A stretch of DNA of 64,000 nt, from positions 248,001-312,000 of the forward strand of contig CAWCBA010000004.1 in NCBI GenBank assembly GCA_963793675.1. Reading direction: 5' to 3'. The position numbers and the translations under genes were made by a program. The stretch is from RPQJ01 sp963793675. GTDB lineage: Bacteria > Pseudomonadota > Gammaproteobacteria > Steroidobacterales > Steroidobacteraceae. Positions 20,453-29,243 of the stretch are shown in pieces; positions within the stretch are counted from its first letter, which is position 1, and every line of letters starts with the position of its first letter. Below the pieces are notes generated by a model. It was given only the letters and a program-made list of their open reading frames with translations, was not told the origin of the DNA and made no database searches.

Positions 20453-21286
20453 ATGAACAGGACTTTTCGCTTGTGGACGACGCTGGTCGTTCTCTTTGCT
20501 GTCGCAACCGGGTCGTACCTGTACCTGACGCGGTCGAAGCAGCCGGTGCAGCCACCATCCGAGCCCTCGAGTCCGCCGGCAGCCGCCTCCGCAGAGGCGA
20601 TCCGGCATCCGATCGAGAAGATCGCGCCGGTCGCACCTGGTGAAGGCGCCGCGGGTGAGGAACTCCCGCCGCTGGACGCGAGCGATGCCGTCGTCGAGGG
20701 CGCGATCAGAGATCTGCTTGGCGCAGGAGCAGCCCTCGATTTGGTCGGCTCGGGCGGTTACATCCGCAAGGTCGTCGTCACCGTGGATAACCTGCCGCGT
20801 AACCGGGCGTCCGCCCGTTTGTGGCCCGTGCCGCCCACCCCGGGACGCTTTTCTGTTCACCAGGAAGGCGATCGTACGTATCTGTCGACTGATAACTTCC
20901 AGCGCTATTCCCCGTTCGTAAGCCTGGTGACGTCCGTCGACATCGAAAAGCTGGTCGCGCTGTATGTCCGATACTATCCGCTGTTCCAGCAGGCCTACGA
21001 AGACCTTGGTTTCCCTGGGCGGTACTTCAATGACCGGGTGATCGAGGTGATCGATCATCTGCTGGCGACGCCCGATCCGGGAGACCGCATCGAACTCGTG
21101 CTGCCGCCGCAGGATCCGCCCGTCGCGGTCGAACGACCCTGGGTGCTCTACGACTATGCGGACCCTGCGCTGCAGTCCCTCTCGGCGGGGCAGAAGATCC
21201 TGATCCGCATGGGCAGCGAAAACGCGCGCCGCGTGAAGGCGGTGCTCGGCGAGCTGCGGCAGCGGCTGGCGGCCGCGCGAGAATGA
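20453..21286 (+). CDS. DUF3014 family membrane-anchored protein
   Basis: A 277-residue protein with one N-terminal membrane helix (residues about 7-25), a proline-rich linker and a soluble periplasmic domain. The C-terminal pattern WVLYDYADPALQSLSAGQKI with LIRMG matches the DUF3014 family, which has no known function. The ATG at 20453 begins just before the helix. Its end overlaps the homocysteine methyltransferase start by four bases, suggesting coupled translation although the functions look unrelated. Confidence 0.82.
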   Translation: MNRTFRLWTTLVVLFAVATGSYLYLTRSKQPVQPPSEPSSPPAAASAEAIRHPIEKIAPVAPGEGAAGEELPPLDASDAVVEGAIRDLLGAGAALDLVGSGGYIRKVVVTVDNLPRNRASARLWPVPPTPGRFSVHQEGDRTYLSTDNFQRYSPFVSLVTSVDIEKLVALYVRYYPLFQQAYEDLGFPGRYFNDRVIEVIDHLLATPDPGDRIELVLPPQDPPVAVERPWVLYDYADPALQSLSAGQKILIRMGSENARRVKAVLGELRQRLAAARE

Positions 21287-22221
21287 AGCGGACTGTACGA
21301 ACCTTGCCGCAGCACTGGGATCCCGCCATGACGCGTTCACGCGTGACGATCCTCGACGGCGCGATGGGTACCGAGCTCAAGGCGCGTGGTGCCGCCGTGC
21401 CCGACTACAAGAGCTCGGCGTGGTCGGCCGTCGCGCTCGTGCACGACCCCGACACCGTCAAACAGGTACACCGCGACTACATCGAAGCGGGCGCCGACAT
21501 CGTGACTGCGAACAACTACGCAGTCGTGCCGCGCCTGCTTTCGCGCGTGGGGATGGAGGACCGGCTCGAGGAACTCACGCGCACCGCATGCCGCCTCGCC
21601 CGCGCGGCCCGGGACGAATCCGGTCGCCGCAATGTCCTGGTCGCGGGTTCGCTGCCGCCGCTCGACACGACTTACCGCCCCGATCTCGTGCCTGCTGAGG
21701 CGGAACTCGATGAGACCTACGGGCGCATCGCCCGAATACTTGCCGGCGAGGTCGACTTCGCGCTGGCCGAAACACTGACCACGGTGCGTGAGGCGGTCGC
21801 AGCGGCGCGCGCCGCTGAGCGCGCAGGCTTGAAAGTCTGGGTCTCGTGGAATCTCGCGGTCGATGCCGCGATGCTGCGCAGTGGCGAGTCACTGACAGCC
21901 GCGGTGCGAGCGCTCGACGGGCTGCCGGTGCAGGCCTTTCTCGTCAACTGCATTCCGACGGGTCACGTGCTCGACGCACTGAAGGAATTGCGTGCCGCGA
22001 CCGACCGGCCGATCGGCGCCTATGCGAACAGTTGCACGAACGCACCCGACCAGGACACGCTCGACACGTGCGCAGGCAACGCACTCGGGCCCGACGCCTA
22101 TGCGGATGTCGCCGCGACGTGGGTCGCGGCCGGCGCGACGCTGATCGGCGGCTGCTGCGACACGAACCCCGCCCACATCGCGGCGCTAGCGCGTCACTGC
22201 GGCGCGGGGGGAGCCCAGTAG
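21283..22221 (+). CDS. Homocysteine S-methyltransferase family protein
   Basis: A zinc-dependent methyltransferase of about 300 residues that moves a methyl group from S-methylmethionine or a betaine to homocysteine, giving methionine. The family start ILDGAMGTELKARG and the zinc cysteines in FLVNCIPTG and LIGGCCDTNPAHI are intact. The ATG at 21283 overlaps the DUF3014 stop; ATG at 21328 is closer to the usual start just before the DGAMG motif and may be the true one. The methyl donor cannot be told from sequence. Confidence 0.88.
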   Translation: MKRTVRTLPQHWDPAMTRSRVTILDGAMGTELKARGAAVPDYKSSAWSAVALVHDPDTVKQVHRDYIEAGADIVTANNYAVVPRLLSRVGMEDRLEELTRTACRLARAARDESGRRNVLVAGSLPPLDTTYRPDLVPAEAELDETYGRIARILAGEVDFALAETLTTVREAVAAARAAERAGLKVWVSWNLAVDAAMLRSGESLTAAVRALDGLPVQAFLVNCIPTGHVLDALKELRAATDRPIGAYANSCTNAPDQDTLDTCAGNALGPDAYADVAATWVAAGATLIGGCCDTNPAHIAALARHCGAGGAQ

Positions 22222-22288
22222 CGGTCCCCGGCCTTCCCACCACACCGGAAGGTGGAGATTCCACGTGCAGCAGCGTCCGCGAGGCATT

Positions 22289-24391
22289 TCAGACCGCGAT
22301 CCGCTCGATCCTGAAAGGCGTCCCCTGGACCGGCGCCTCGTCAAATTCACGAGCGGCAAGGTGACCGGCAAAGACAGCTTGCGCAATCAGGTTCGGCGCG
22401 TCGGCGTCACCAATGAGGCGTAACGACCGCAGCCTGCCGTCAGTCAGCGCCGGCTCCAGTTCGTAATGCAACGTGTCGTTCGGCATGCGGTCCGTCACGA
22501 GCAGCACAAAGTCGACCGGATGGGTGCAGGCAGTGCCGGTCACGCAATCGATGACGGTGGCCGAGTCGAGTTCGACTGCTGAAAGCGTGTGCCTGGTGAG
22601 CAGCCTCACGCCGAGACTGCGCAGTCGCGCTTCGATGCGTTCCTGCTCGAGCGCAAACCGCGTCCAATACGACACTTCTGGCGCAGGCGTGACGAGCGTC
22701 ACCGCGCAGCCGCGGCTTGCGCAGAGTTCTGCCAGCGCGCCGCCCATCACATAGTGATCGTCGTCATAGACGAGCACGCGTCCTGCCGGCATGCGGCCGT
22801 CGAAAATGTCGTTGGGTGTCAGCACGTGCGACAGCGCGTGACCCGCGATGGGCCGCCACAACGTGCGGCCGATTCCGTCGCGTCGGTAAGCGGAGCCCGT
22901 GGCAAGAATGACGTTGCGAATCCCGGTGGCCAGGACGTCAGCGCCAGCCATCGGGCTCGCCCGGTAAACATCGACATTGGGCATCCGTTGCAACTGGCTG
23001 ATGCGCCAATCGGCCACGCGCCGCCATTCATTGAGGCCTGGCAGCGCGGCTTCGTGCAGGACGCGCCCACCGAGTTCGCGGCTGGCCTCGACGAGTGTGA
23101 CGTGATAGCCGCGCTGGCCAAGCGCGCGCGCAGCCTCCAGGCCGGCAGGGCCCGCGCCGACGACCAGCACGTCTTCGTCGGTCGTCCTGGGATTGACGGT
23201 CTCAGGGTGCCAGCCGCGCCGCCATTCCTCGCCCATCGTCGGGTTCTGCGTGCAGCGGATCGGAACGCTGCGCATGTCGGCAGTGACGCAGATATTGCAG
23301 CCGATGCATTCGCGGATGTCTTCGCAGCGATTCTCACGAATCTTCGTCGGCAGGAACGGATCAGCGATGGACGGACGGGCGGAGCCGATGAGGTCGAGCA
23401 CGCCGCGCCGCACGGCGGAGAGCATCGAGTCCGGCGAGGTGTAGCGCCCCACGCCGACCACCGGCTTGCTGGTCAGCTTCTTGACGAAGCTGGTGTACGG
23501 CTCCTGGCAGCCCTCCTTCGCGAAACGTGAGGGGACCGAGTCGTTGCTCCATCCGCTGAGGTTGACGTCCCACAGGTCCGGCAATTCCGCCAGCATGGCG
23601 ATCACGTCGTGGCCTTCGCCCTCGTGGGTGATGCCTTCGTCACCCAGCAGCTCATCGACAGCCAGTCGGACGGCGACGGCACAAGTGTCGCCCACGGCGT
23701 CCCTGGTGTCCTCGATCAACTCCCGCAGCAGCCGCGCACGATTCTCGAGCGAGCCGCCATATTCGTCGGTGCGGTCGTTGCAGCGGCGCATCAGGAACTG
23801 CATCGCCACGCTCATGCCATGCCCGGCGTAGCAATAGACGATGTCGAAACCGGCACGCTTGGCGCGTAACGCCGCCTGCCGATGCCACAGGCGCACATTG
23901 CGGATGTCCTTCTTGTCCATGCGGCGCGACTGGACGGGCTCCCAGCCTGTGCCACCGAGGGTGCCCATGGAGCGCGGCCCCAGCGGCGGCGTGCGCGAGT
24001 AGAGATTCGTCGCGCTGACGCCGTTGTAGGCCAGTTGAATGCCCGCCAGTGCGCCGTGCTCGTGAACGGCGTCCGCCATCAGCGCCATGGCCGGGATGTC
24101 GTCGTCGTCCCACAGGCGGCCCTCGATGTAAGGGGCCAGGTCGCTGCTGTGGTGAATCTCCACTTCCTCGGTGCAGACGACGCCCCAGCCGCCTGCCGCC
24201 TTCATTCCCCGCATTGCGGCAAGTGCACTCGGCATGCGGTAGCCGAGCGCGTTGCAGTGAGGAACCTGGTAGAACCGGTTTGGCGCGGTGACCGGACCGA
24301 TCGTGACGGACTCGAACAGCCTGTCGAAGCGCGACGGCTCCCTCTTGCCGGGTTGCGATTCCTGCGTCGACGATTGCAGACGGTCGCTCAT
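22289..24391 (-). CDS. Trimethylamine/histamine dehydrogenase-like iron-sulfur flavoprotein
   Basis: A 700-residue protein of the old yellow enzyme plus NAD(P)-like-domain architecture. It follows trimethylamine dehydrogenase closely: NRFYQVPHC (Cys46, the residue that binds FMN covalently), CIGCNICVTADMRSVPIRC for one 4Fe-4S cluster, GEEWRRGWHPE, and a second half with GAGPAGLEAARALG. Of the three-residue aromatic bowl that holds trimethylamine, only the Trp in SGWSNDSVPSRF is kept; Tyr60 is Glu and Trp355 is Asp. As I recall, histamine dehydrogenase of Nocardioides also has Asp at the last site, so a non-methylated or cationic amine is a better guess. It stands alone, opposite to its neighbours. 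Confidence 0.88.
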   Translation of the reverse strand: MSDRLQSSTQESQPGKREPSRFDRLFESVTIGPVTAPNRFYQVPHCNALGYRMPSALAAMRGMKAAGGWGVVCTEEVEIHHSSDLAPYIEGRLWDDDDIPAMALMADAVHEHGALAGIQLAYNGVSATNLYSRTPPLGPRSMGTLGGTGWEPVQSRRMDKKDIRNVRLWHRQAALRAKRAGFDIVYCYAGHGMSVAMQFLMRRCNDRTDEYGGSLENRARLLRELIEDTRDAVGDTCAVAVRLAVDELLGDEGITHEGEGHDVIAMLAELPDLWDVNLSGWSNDSVPSRFAKEGCQEPYTSFVKKLTSKPVVGVGRYTSPDSMLSAVRRGVLDLIGSARPSIADPFLPTKIRENRCEDIRECIGCNICVTADMRSVPIRCTQNPTMGEEWRRGWHPETVNPRTTDEDVLVVGAGPAGLEAARALGQRGYHVTLVEASRELGGRVLHEAALPGLNEWRRVADWRISQLQRMPNVDVYRASPMAGADVLATGIRNVILATGSAYRRDGIGRTLWRPIAGHALSHVLTPNDIFDGRMPAGRVLVYDDDHYVMGGALAELCASRGCAVTLVTPAPEVSYWTRFALEQERIEARLRSLGVRLLTRHTLSAVELDSATVIDCVTGTACTHPVDFVLLVTDRMPNDTLHYELEPALTDGRLRSLRLIGDADAPNLIAQAVFAGHLAAREFDEAPVQGTPFRIERIAV

Positions 24392-24460
24392 CGTTCCAGC
24401 ACCTCATGCGGATCCCCGCGACCCGGCCAGGTTTGCTTCGAATTCATCCCCCAAAAGAAC

Positions 24461-24480
24461 GGGCCGCCCGCAGGCGGCCC
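24461..24480 (-). terminator. Intrinsic terminator of the lipoprotein-LysM operon
   Basis: GGGCCGCC (24461-24468) and GGCGGCCC (24473-24480) form an eight-base-pair stem with a four-base loop. Read on the minus strand it is followed by GTTCTTTTGGGGG, a T-rich tail, so it fits a Rho-independent terminator 28 bases after the lipoprotein stop. Confidence 0.75.
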
Positions 24481-24507
24481 ATCATCGCACTACACGAGCG
24501 GGAAGAT

Positions 24508-25119
24508 TCAGCCGGCCGACATGCCGAGCCCGGCCATCGCCGCGTCCAGTTTTTCCTTCACCTGACGCGCGGCTGTGACGGCTTGCTCCATGTTGCCGGC
24601 CGCCTGGTCGGCCATGGCCTGGTCCCACAGGGCCGTGGCTTCATCCGCGCCGGACTTCGCCGCCGCAAATGCGGCCGCGTCCAGCCCTGCCGGCAGCTTC
24701 TTCGACTTCGAGAGAATCCCAACTCGCTTGGTGACGGCCGCCAGCTGTGCAGGGACATCCGCCGCAAGCGCGCCCCACTCACTGTTGAACGCCTCGAGGG
24801 CAGCCGCCTCGGCAGCCTGCTTGGCACTGGCGGCCGCAGCGGTGAGGCCCTGGGCCTGCGTGAGCAGCGCCGGAGCCGCGGCGAGCACGCCCTTGTAATC
24901 CTTCTGGTCGAACTTCATCTTCAGGTCGACGATCTGGTTCGTCACGGCCTGCAGCTGATCGGGGATGTACTGCGCGGCATCGGGGCCAGCGGCGGCGACT
25001 GCCGCTTCGACGTCGGCAATGGCCTTCTTGGCCGGTTCCATCTGGTTGGCGCAGCCGGCAAGCAACGCGGCAGCCATCACGAGGGAGAAAAATCCTGCGA
25101 AAACGGACTTGAGCTTCAT
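24508..25119 (-). CDS. Alanine-rich helical lipoprotein, function unknown
   Basis: A 203-residue protein with a lipoprotein signal (lipobox LLAGC, Cys23) and a mature part that is almost wholly alpha-helical by composition, with many Ala, Lys and Glu. No catalytic motif is seen. The gene follows a LysM gene by 37 bases on the same strand and is closed by a terminator, so the two form a small operon. A role as a periplasmic or outer-membrane helical spacer bound to the cell wall is a guess. Confidence 0.8.
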   Translation of the reverse strand: MKLKSVFAGFFSLVMAAALLAGCANQMEPAKKAIADVEAAVAAAGPDAAQYIPDQLQAVTNQIVDLKMKFDQKDYKGVLAAAPALLTQAQGLTAAAASAKQAAEAAALEAFNSEWGALAADVPAQLAAVTKRVGILSKSKKLPAGLDAAAFAAAKSGADEATALWDQAMADQAAGNMEQAVTAARQVKEKLDAAMAGLGMSAG

Positions 25120-25156
25120 CGGTAACTCCTGGCGTGTTCAGTGGTGTCTGGCGCGA

Positions 25157-25402
25157 TCAGGGAATACGCAGTTTCTGGCCGACCTGGATCTTGTCCGGGT
25201 CGCTGAGCGTGTCCTGGTTGGCTTTGAAAATCTCGGGGTACAGGCTGCCGTCGCCATAGACTTCCTTGGCGATCTTCCAGAGCGTGTCGCCCTTCTGCAC
25301 CTCGTACCACTGCGTGTACGCGCTGTCGGCGGGCGCTGCTTCCGGTTGTTCCGGCGCTGTGTCCGGCGGTGTTCCCCAGGCGGGAGGGGTCTTTTCTTCC
25401 AT
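25157..25402 (-). CDS. Small LysM-domain protein
   Basis: An 81-residue protein. After a proline- and acid-rich N-terminus of about 30 residues comes one LysM domain (YEVQKGDTLWKIAKEVYGDG to KIQVGQKLRIP), a peptidoglycan-binding fold. No signal peptide is seen, as in the YgaU/LysM stress proteins of Enterobacteria, so it may be cytosolic or exported by other means. First gene of the operon with the lipoprotein at 24508. Confidence 0.85.
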   Translation of the reverse strand: MEEKTPPAWGTPPDTAPEQPEAAPADSAYTQWYEVQKGDTLWKIAKEVYGDGSLYPEIFKANQDTLSDPDKIQVGQKLRIP

Positions 25403-25728
25403 CGTGATCTCCTTCTCCTCAGTGTTGCCAGGTGCCGGCGCGGCCCGTCGCGGTCAGTCCGTCCAACACGTGGACCCCACCCCCGGGACTCCCGCGGCTC
25501 AGGGACGCGCTCGGCGGCGGAATTTCCTCGACGGCAATAATCTTATCCCTTCCGGACACGCCGCGTGAAATCGGTGCGCCAGGACACGTGCCTTCGAGAC
25601 AAGGTGGACCTTCGACCCGACGGCGCGCCGGGCAATATCCTGGGATCGACTGGTCCTGGTAGCCGGGCGAATCACCGGGTGTGACAATGCCGCTGGCGAC
25701 GTATAACGGGGTCGGGGTCAGATAAGTC
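25403..25728. other. 326-base divergent intergenic region
   Basis: Lies between the LysM gene (minus) and the FAD oxidoreductase (plus), so it should hold both promoters. An AT-richer patch around 25540-25552 (AATAATCTTATCCC) is the only plausible -10 area. A minus-strand reading of 25421-25562 is open for 46 codons without a good start site. I see no repeat, hairpin or RNA gene. Confidence 0.5.
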
Positions 25729-27051
25729 GTGTTGTTGCAGCAGAGTTACGACGCGATCGTCATCGGCTCGGGCGTGGGCGGCAGCTGCGTGGCGGCACTG
25801 CTCGCGGACGAAGGCTACAAGGTGCTGCTCGCCGAAAAGCGAGCCTACCTGGGCGGTCGCTTTTCCACGTCTGATCACGGCGGCTACCTGTGCGCAACCG
25901 GCGGCCTCGCCGTGCAGGTCGGCGGGCCGATCGAGAAGGTCTGTGCACAGATCGGCATCGAGTCGGGCGTTCGGCCGGCCAGCCGCTCCGCCTGGTGGAT
26001 CGACGGGCAATTTCACGAGATTTCGGCCACCGGCGGCAGCCTGCGCGCGACGATCCGCAAGGTGGCGGAGTCCGAGGACGAGGCGCGTCGCGTCAGTGGT
26101 GCGCTCAACGACGCGCTCAACTGGCTCGAGCCCACCGACGCGCTCAGCTTCCGTGACTGGCTCAACCAGTACACGACCAACCCGCGCATCCACGGGCTGT
26201 TTCAGTCGACGATCGCCTCGCTGCTGACGGTCAACAGCTGGGAACTGCCCGCGTCGGAATATTTCAAGCTGGTGCGCAACATCGCGCCGCTGCGTTTCGG
26301 TTACGTGGAAGGCGGCAGCCTCAAGCTGTGGGAGCGCATGGCGGAGTTCGTGCGGTCACGCGCTGGCGGAGTCGTCACGAGCTGCGCGGCGTCGGCCATC
26401 ACCAGCAACTCGGGCCACGTCACCGGTGCAAGCTTGCGAATGAACGGCCGTGACCTTCGCGTCGAGGCACCTGTGGTCGTCAGCAACCTCGGCCCGCACG
26501 CCACGGTGGCGCTGACGGGACGCGAGCCCTTCGAGCGAAGTTACCTGGCGCGGCTCGACCGCGACGTGCGTCCAACGGCGATCCTCTGGTTGCACTTCGC
26601 GAGTGACGAGCCCGTGCTCGACTATTCTGCGATCGCCGTGTGCGGCACGCGTCGCGTAAACATGGTCGACGCGCCCTCTTACGACTGTCCGGATGTCGCG
26701 CCGCCGGGCAAGCATCTGTACACGGTAGGGGCGGCACCGCTCGACGCCCTCGCGCCCGGCGACATCGATGCCGAGTTCGCGCTGGTGATGGACGACCTGC
26801 GCGACATCATCCCCGGCTTCGACACGCGTTGCCGCGTGCTGACCAGGACCTGTTACCGCGGCAAGTGGCCCGGCTTTCGCACCGTGCCCGGCTCGCCCGT
26901 GCCGCATCGCACGCCCGTCAAGGGCTTGTTCAACGTGGGTGACGCGAGTTGCCCGCGCGGCTTTGCCGGCTCGATGGGTGCGGCGACCTCGGCGATGCTG
27001 GTGCGGGACGACCTGCGCAAGACGGCTGAGGAAGTCGGCGACAAGATCTGA
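25729..27051 (+). CDS. FAD-dependent oxidoreductase of the phytoene desaturase/CrtI-like group
   Basis: A 440-residue flavoprotein. The N-terminal Rossmann motif is AIVIGSGVGGSCVAALLADE and the second FAD motif GLFNVGDASCPRGFAGSMG is near the C-terminus. The domain plan resembles carotenoid desaturases and all-trans-retinol saturase-like proteins, but the substrate is unknown and no carotenoid genes are nearby. Start is GTG at 25729; no strong ribosome-binding site is seen. The gene ends convergent with the alpha/beta hydrolase at 27121. Confidence 0.8.
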   Translation: MLLQQSYDAIVIGSGVGGSCVAALLADEGYKVLLAEKRAYLGGRFSTSDHGGYLCATGGLAVQVGGPIEKVCAQIGIESGVRPASRSAWWIDGQFHEISATGGSLRATIRKVAESEDEARRVSGALNDALNWLEPTDALSFRDWLNQYTTNPRIHGLFQSTIASLLTVNSWELPASEYFKLVRNIAPLRFGYVEGGSLKLWERMAEFVRSRAGGVVTSCAASAITSNSGHVTGASLRMNGRDLRVEAPVVVSNLGPHATVALTGREPFERSYLARLDRDVRPTAILWLHFASDEPVLDYSAIAVCGTRRVNMVDAPSYDCPDVAPPGKHLYTVGAAPLDALAPGDIDAEFALVMDDLRDIIPGFDTRCRVLTRTCYRGKWPGFRTVPGSPVPHRTPVKGLFNVGDASCPRGFAGSMGAATSAMLVRDDLRKTAEEVGDKI

Positions 27052-27120
27052 CGTCACCGCGATGTCGAGCAATGAAGAGTCCAGGTAACCGGTTGCGGCA
27101 CTGGGCTGGCGGGCCGGAAA

Positions 27121-27822
27121 TCAGTCCCGCTCGACTTCGTCCGCGACAATTGCCAGTACGCCAGGCGCGAACCCCAGACCAACATGCGTCTCGCTGACTT
27201 CGATGTGGCGAACGTCGGGTGACCATCTATCGATGCAGGCGCGCCAGGCTACGATGCCGTCGCGCTTGGAGTAGATCGCGGCGATGGGCACACGCAACGG
27301 TGTCGCATAGCGGTCCTTGATGGCCCGTTCCATCGCAACCAGGTCGTGACCCTGTGACCGATACCACCCGGCCGTGGCGGTGTAACGGGCACCTCCGATC
27401 ACCGGACTGCCGAGCGTGATGACCTTGCGTACGTCTTCCGGGCGCTCCCGCGCGTACTCACGCGCGATGTAGCCGCCCAGGCTCCAGCCCACCAGCACGA
27501 CAGGTTCGCCGTGAGTTGCGATCGACTCCTCGACGACGCTTCTCAGTTTCATCCGCAAGCTCTTGACGTCACCCGTGTTCAGGCCAAGCCCCCAGTCGCG
27601 GACGCGATGACTGCGACGGCGCAGGAAAGATTCCATGATGCGCATCGATCGAGGTCCTGCTCCGAAACCGGGGAGCAGGATGGCCGTACGCGGCTGTGTG
27701 GCGCGCCGGGATTTCATGGCGAGCCACGACGGCGCCCATCGCAGAAAATCAAGTGGCAGCCGCAGTTCCTGCAGGGCGTCGAATTTTCCCGGCGGCGCAA
27801 TCGGTTCGTAGTCGATGGTCAT
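27121..27822 (-). CDS. Alpha/beta hydrolase
   Basis: A 233-residue serine hydrolase. The oxyanion region is ILLPGFGAGPRSM, the nucleophile elbow VLVGWSLGGYIAREYA and the likely catalytic His lies in SETHVGLGF near the end. No signal peptide. It is probably an esterase or lipase-like enzyme; substrate not predictable. The ketopantoate-reductase-like gene lies 63 bases upstream on the same strand, so they may share a transcript. Confidence 0.8.
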   Translation of the reverse strand: MTIDYEPIAPPGKFDALQELRLPLDFLRWAPSWLAMKSRRATQPRTAILLPGFGAGPRSMRIMESFLRRRSHRVRDWGLGLNTGDVKSLRMKLRSVVEESIATHGEPVVLVGWSLGGYIAREYARERPEDVRKVITLGSPVIGGARYTATAGWYRSQGHDLVAMERAIKDRYATPLRVPIAAIYSKRDGIVAWRACIDRWSPDVRHIEVSETHVGLGFAPGVLAIVADEVERD

Positions 27823-27885
27823 CTGGCGAAATCCAGCTTCAATGAGTTTCGTTGCTGCGTGATGACAATCAGGGGCGTTGGTTGC

Positions 27886-28866
27886 TCAAGCCGATTGGCC
27901 CGGGAGTACCCCGCTGATTGCACTCAGCAAGCCGTGGAAGTTTTCCAGCAACGGCAACTGCAGCTGCAACCGCTTTGACATCGCCACCGCGTGACCAAGC
28001 GTCTCCTCGATTTCGAGCGGCCGCCCCGCTTCGAGGTCCTGCAATGCGGATACGCGGTGAGTGGGCGCCGTCGACTGGAACGTTCGGCCAATCGCCGTGA
28101 CGATTTCGACCGCGCGCTCGTCGGATGCCCGGCACAGTTCCTGGACCGGAAGCACGGGTACGCCAGCGAGCTCGACATTGCCGGCCGCCGCCAGGCGGCC
28201 GACTTCGCGGACGAGTCGAACCAGCACGAGCGCAGCGGCTGGGTTGCACAGGTATTCCCAGGTGTTGCGCCGGGTGGTGACGGACAGAGCCATCAGCCCG
28301 ACCCACGCCGCGAATTTCGACCACTCGTCGGCAAGAATCGAGTCGCTGGCCGTTGCGCGAACGCCCGCAGCATCGATGTCGCCGACAATGTTCCGTACGC
28401 GGGACGTCACCGGGCCCCGCAACTCTCCGACACGCAAATCGACGTTGCGGGTAAATACGACGGTGCCGGTACCCAGCAGTTCGCCGCTGAAATTGGCCAC
28501 CGCTCCGACGACTGCATCGGCCCCGAAGGCTGCGCCCAGCAGTTCGTCCTTCAGCATGCCGTTCTGCAGCGACAGAGCGGCACCGATATCGGCGTGTCGC
28601 AACGGCTCAAGGGCCTGCGCGGTGCCGATGGCCTTGGTCGCGACGATCAGGACCTTCGCACTCTTCAACAGTCCGGCATCCGTCACGACCGGGACTGGCG
28701 TGGCCAGGGTGACCAGTCCTTCGATTCGCAGCCCGTCCGCGCTTATCTGTGCGGCACGGCGTCCACGGGCCAGCAGCACCACCTCGTGACCGGCTCGAGC
28801 CAGGTGTGCGCCAATGATGGACCCCAGTGCACCGGCCCCGAGAATTGCATATTCGACACGTGACAT
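27886..28866 (-). CDS. Ketopantoate reductase family protein (2-dehydropantoate 2-reductase-like)
   Basis: A 326-residue NADPH-dependent reductase. The nucleotide-binding loop is AILGAGALGSIIGAHLARAG, a conserved LQNG motif follows near residue 105, and the catalytic lysine is probably in DEWSKFAAW. True PanE makes pantoate for coenzyme A; many paralogues act on other 2-oxo acids, and no pantothenate genes lie nearby, so I do not call it panE. First gene of a possible pair with the hydrolase at 27121. Confidence 0.82.
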   Translation of the reverse strand: MSRVEYAILGAGALGSIIGAHLARAGHEVVLLARGRRAAQISADGLRIEGLVTLATPVPVVTDAGLLKSAKVLIVATKAIGTAQALEPLRHADIGAALSLQNGMLKDELLGAAFGADAVVGAVANFSGELLGTGTVVFTRNVDLRVGELRGPVTSRVRNIVGDIDAAGVRATASDSILADEWSKFAAWVGLMALSVTTRRNTWEYLCNPAAALVLVRLVREVGRLAAAGNVELAGVPVLPVQELCRASDERAVEIVTAIGRTFQSTAPTHRVSALQDLEAGRPLEIEETLGHAVAMSKRLQLQLPLLENFHGLLSAISGVLPGQSA

Positions 28867-29243
28867 CGGCTGCCTGCTTATCCGAAGGCTGCGCTGACGG
28901 TACTCAAGCTTCTGACCTTACTCTTGAGCCGGGGAATTTAAGAACACATCTGTTCTGATTCTAACGCTGGGTCTCTGCCGTATTCACAGACACGCGGCTC
29001 AGGTGTAATTGTCCGCCCCCCCAATTGCGAAGGAGCGCGCATCGCGAATCGAAATTATGTCGTTGGCAGTGATTGCGCTTAGTACCTACGATCCTGCGCT
29101 TTCAAACACGGGAGCTGGCTTTGACCGGAACATCAGCGCGGTGATAGCGTTCTTCTCAACAACAATGTTCGGTCAAATTCTCAATCCACCAGACAAGCTC
29201 ACGCCCATGTGACGGGGCGCGTGGTACTGACGAGGGATACCCG
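28867..29243. other. 377-base intergenic region, AT-richer than its surroundings
   Basis: Lies between the minus-strand reductase and the plus-strand ferritin-like gene, and should hold both promoters. It contains the inverted repeat at 28941-28956 and a run of low-GC sequence to about 29200. A 67-codon reading from a TTG at 29009 has no ribosome-binding site or family resemblance and I do not count it as a gene. Confidence 0.5.
28941..28956. promoter_or_regulatory. Perfect 6-4-6 inverted repeat, candidate operator
   Basis: AGAACA (28941-28946), spacer CATC, then TGTTCT (28951-28956). It is a perfect palindrome in a 377-base divergent spacer, 75 bases upstream of the reductase start, as expected of a dimeric repressor site. 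The protein that binds it is unknown. Confidence 0.4.

Noticed and set aside
25421..25562. 46-codon minus-strand open frame upstream of the LysM gene
   Set aside because: Sequence is plausible protein-like but there is no ribosome-binding site and no recognisable family; too short to support.
25701..25725. REP-like element AACGGGGTCGGGGTCAGATAA before the FAD oxidoreductase
   Set aside because: It resembles GGGGTCAG-type repeats linked to REP transposases, but there is one copy only and no hairpin or transposase gene.
29009..29212. 67-codon open frame in the spacer before the ferritin-like gene
   Set aside because: It starts with TTG, lacks a ribosome-binding site, has no domain or signal and lies in a region that looks non-coding.
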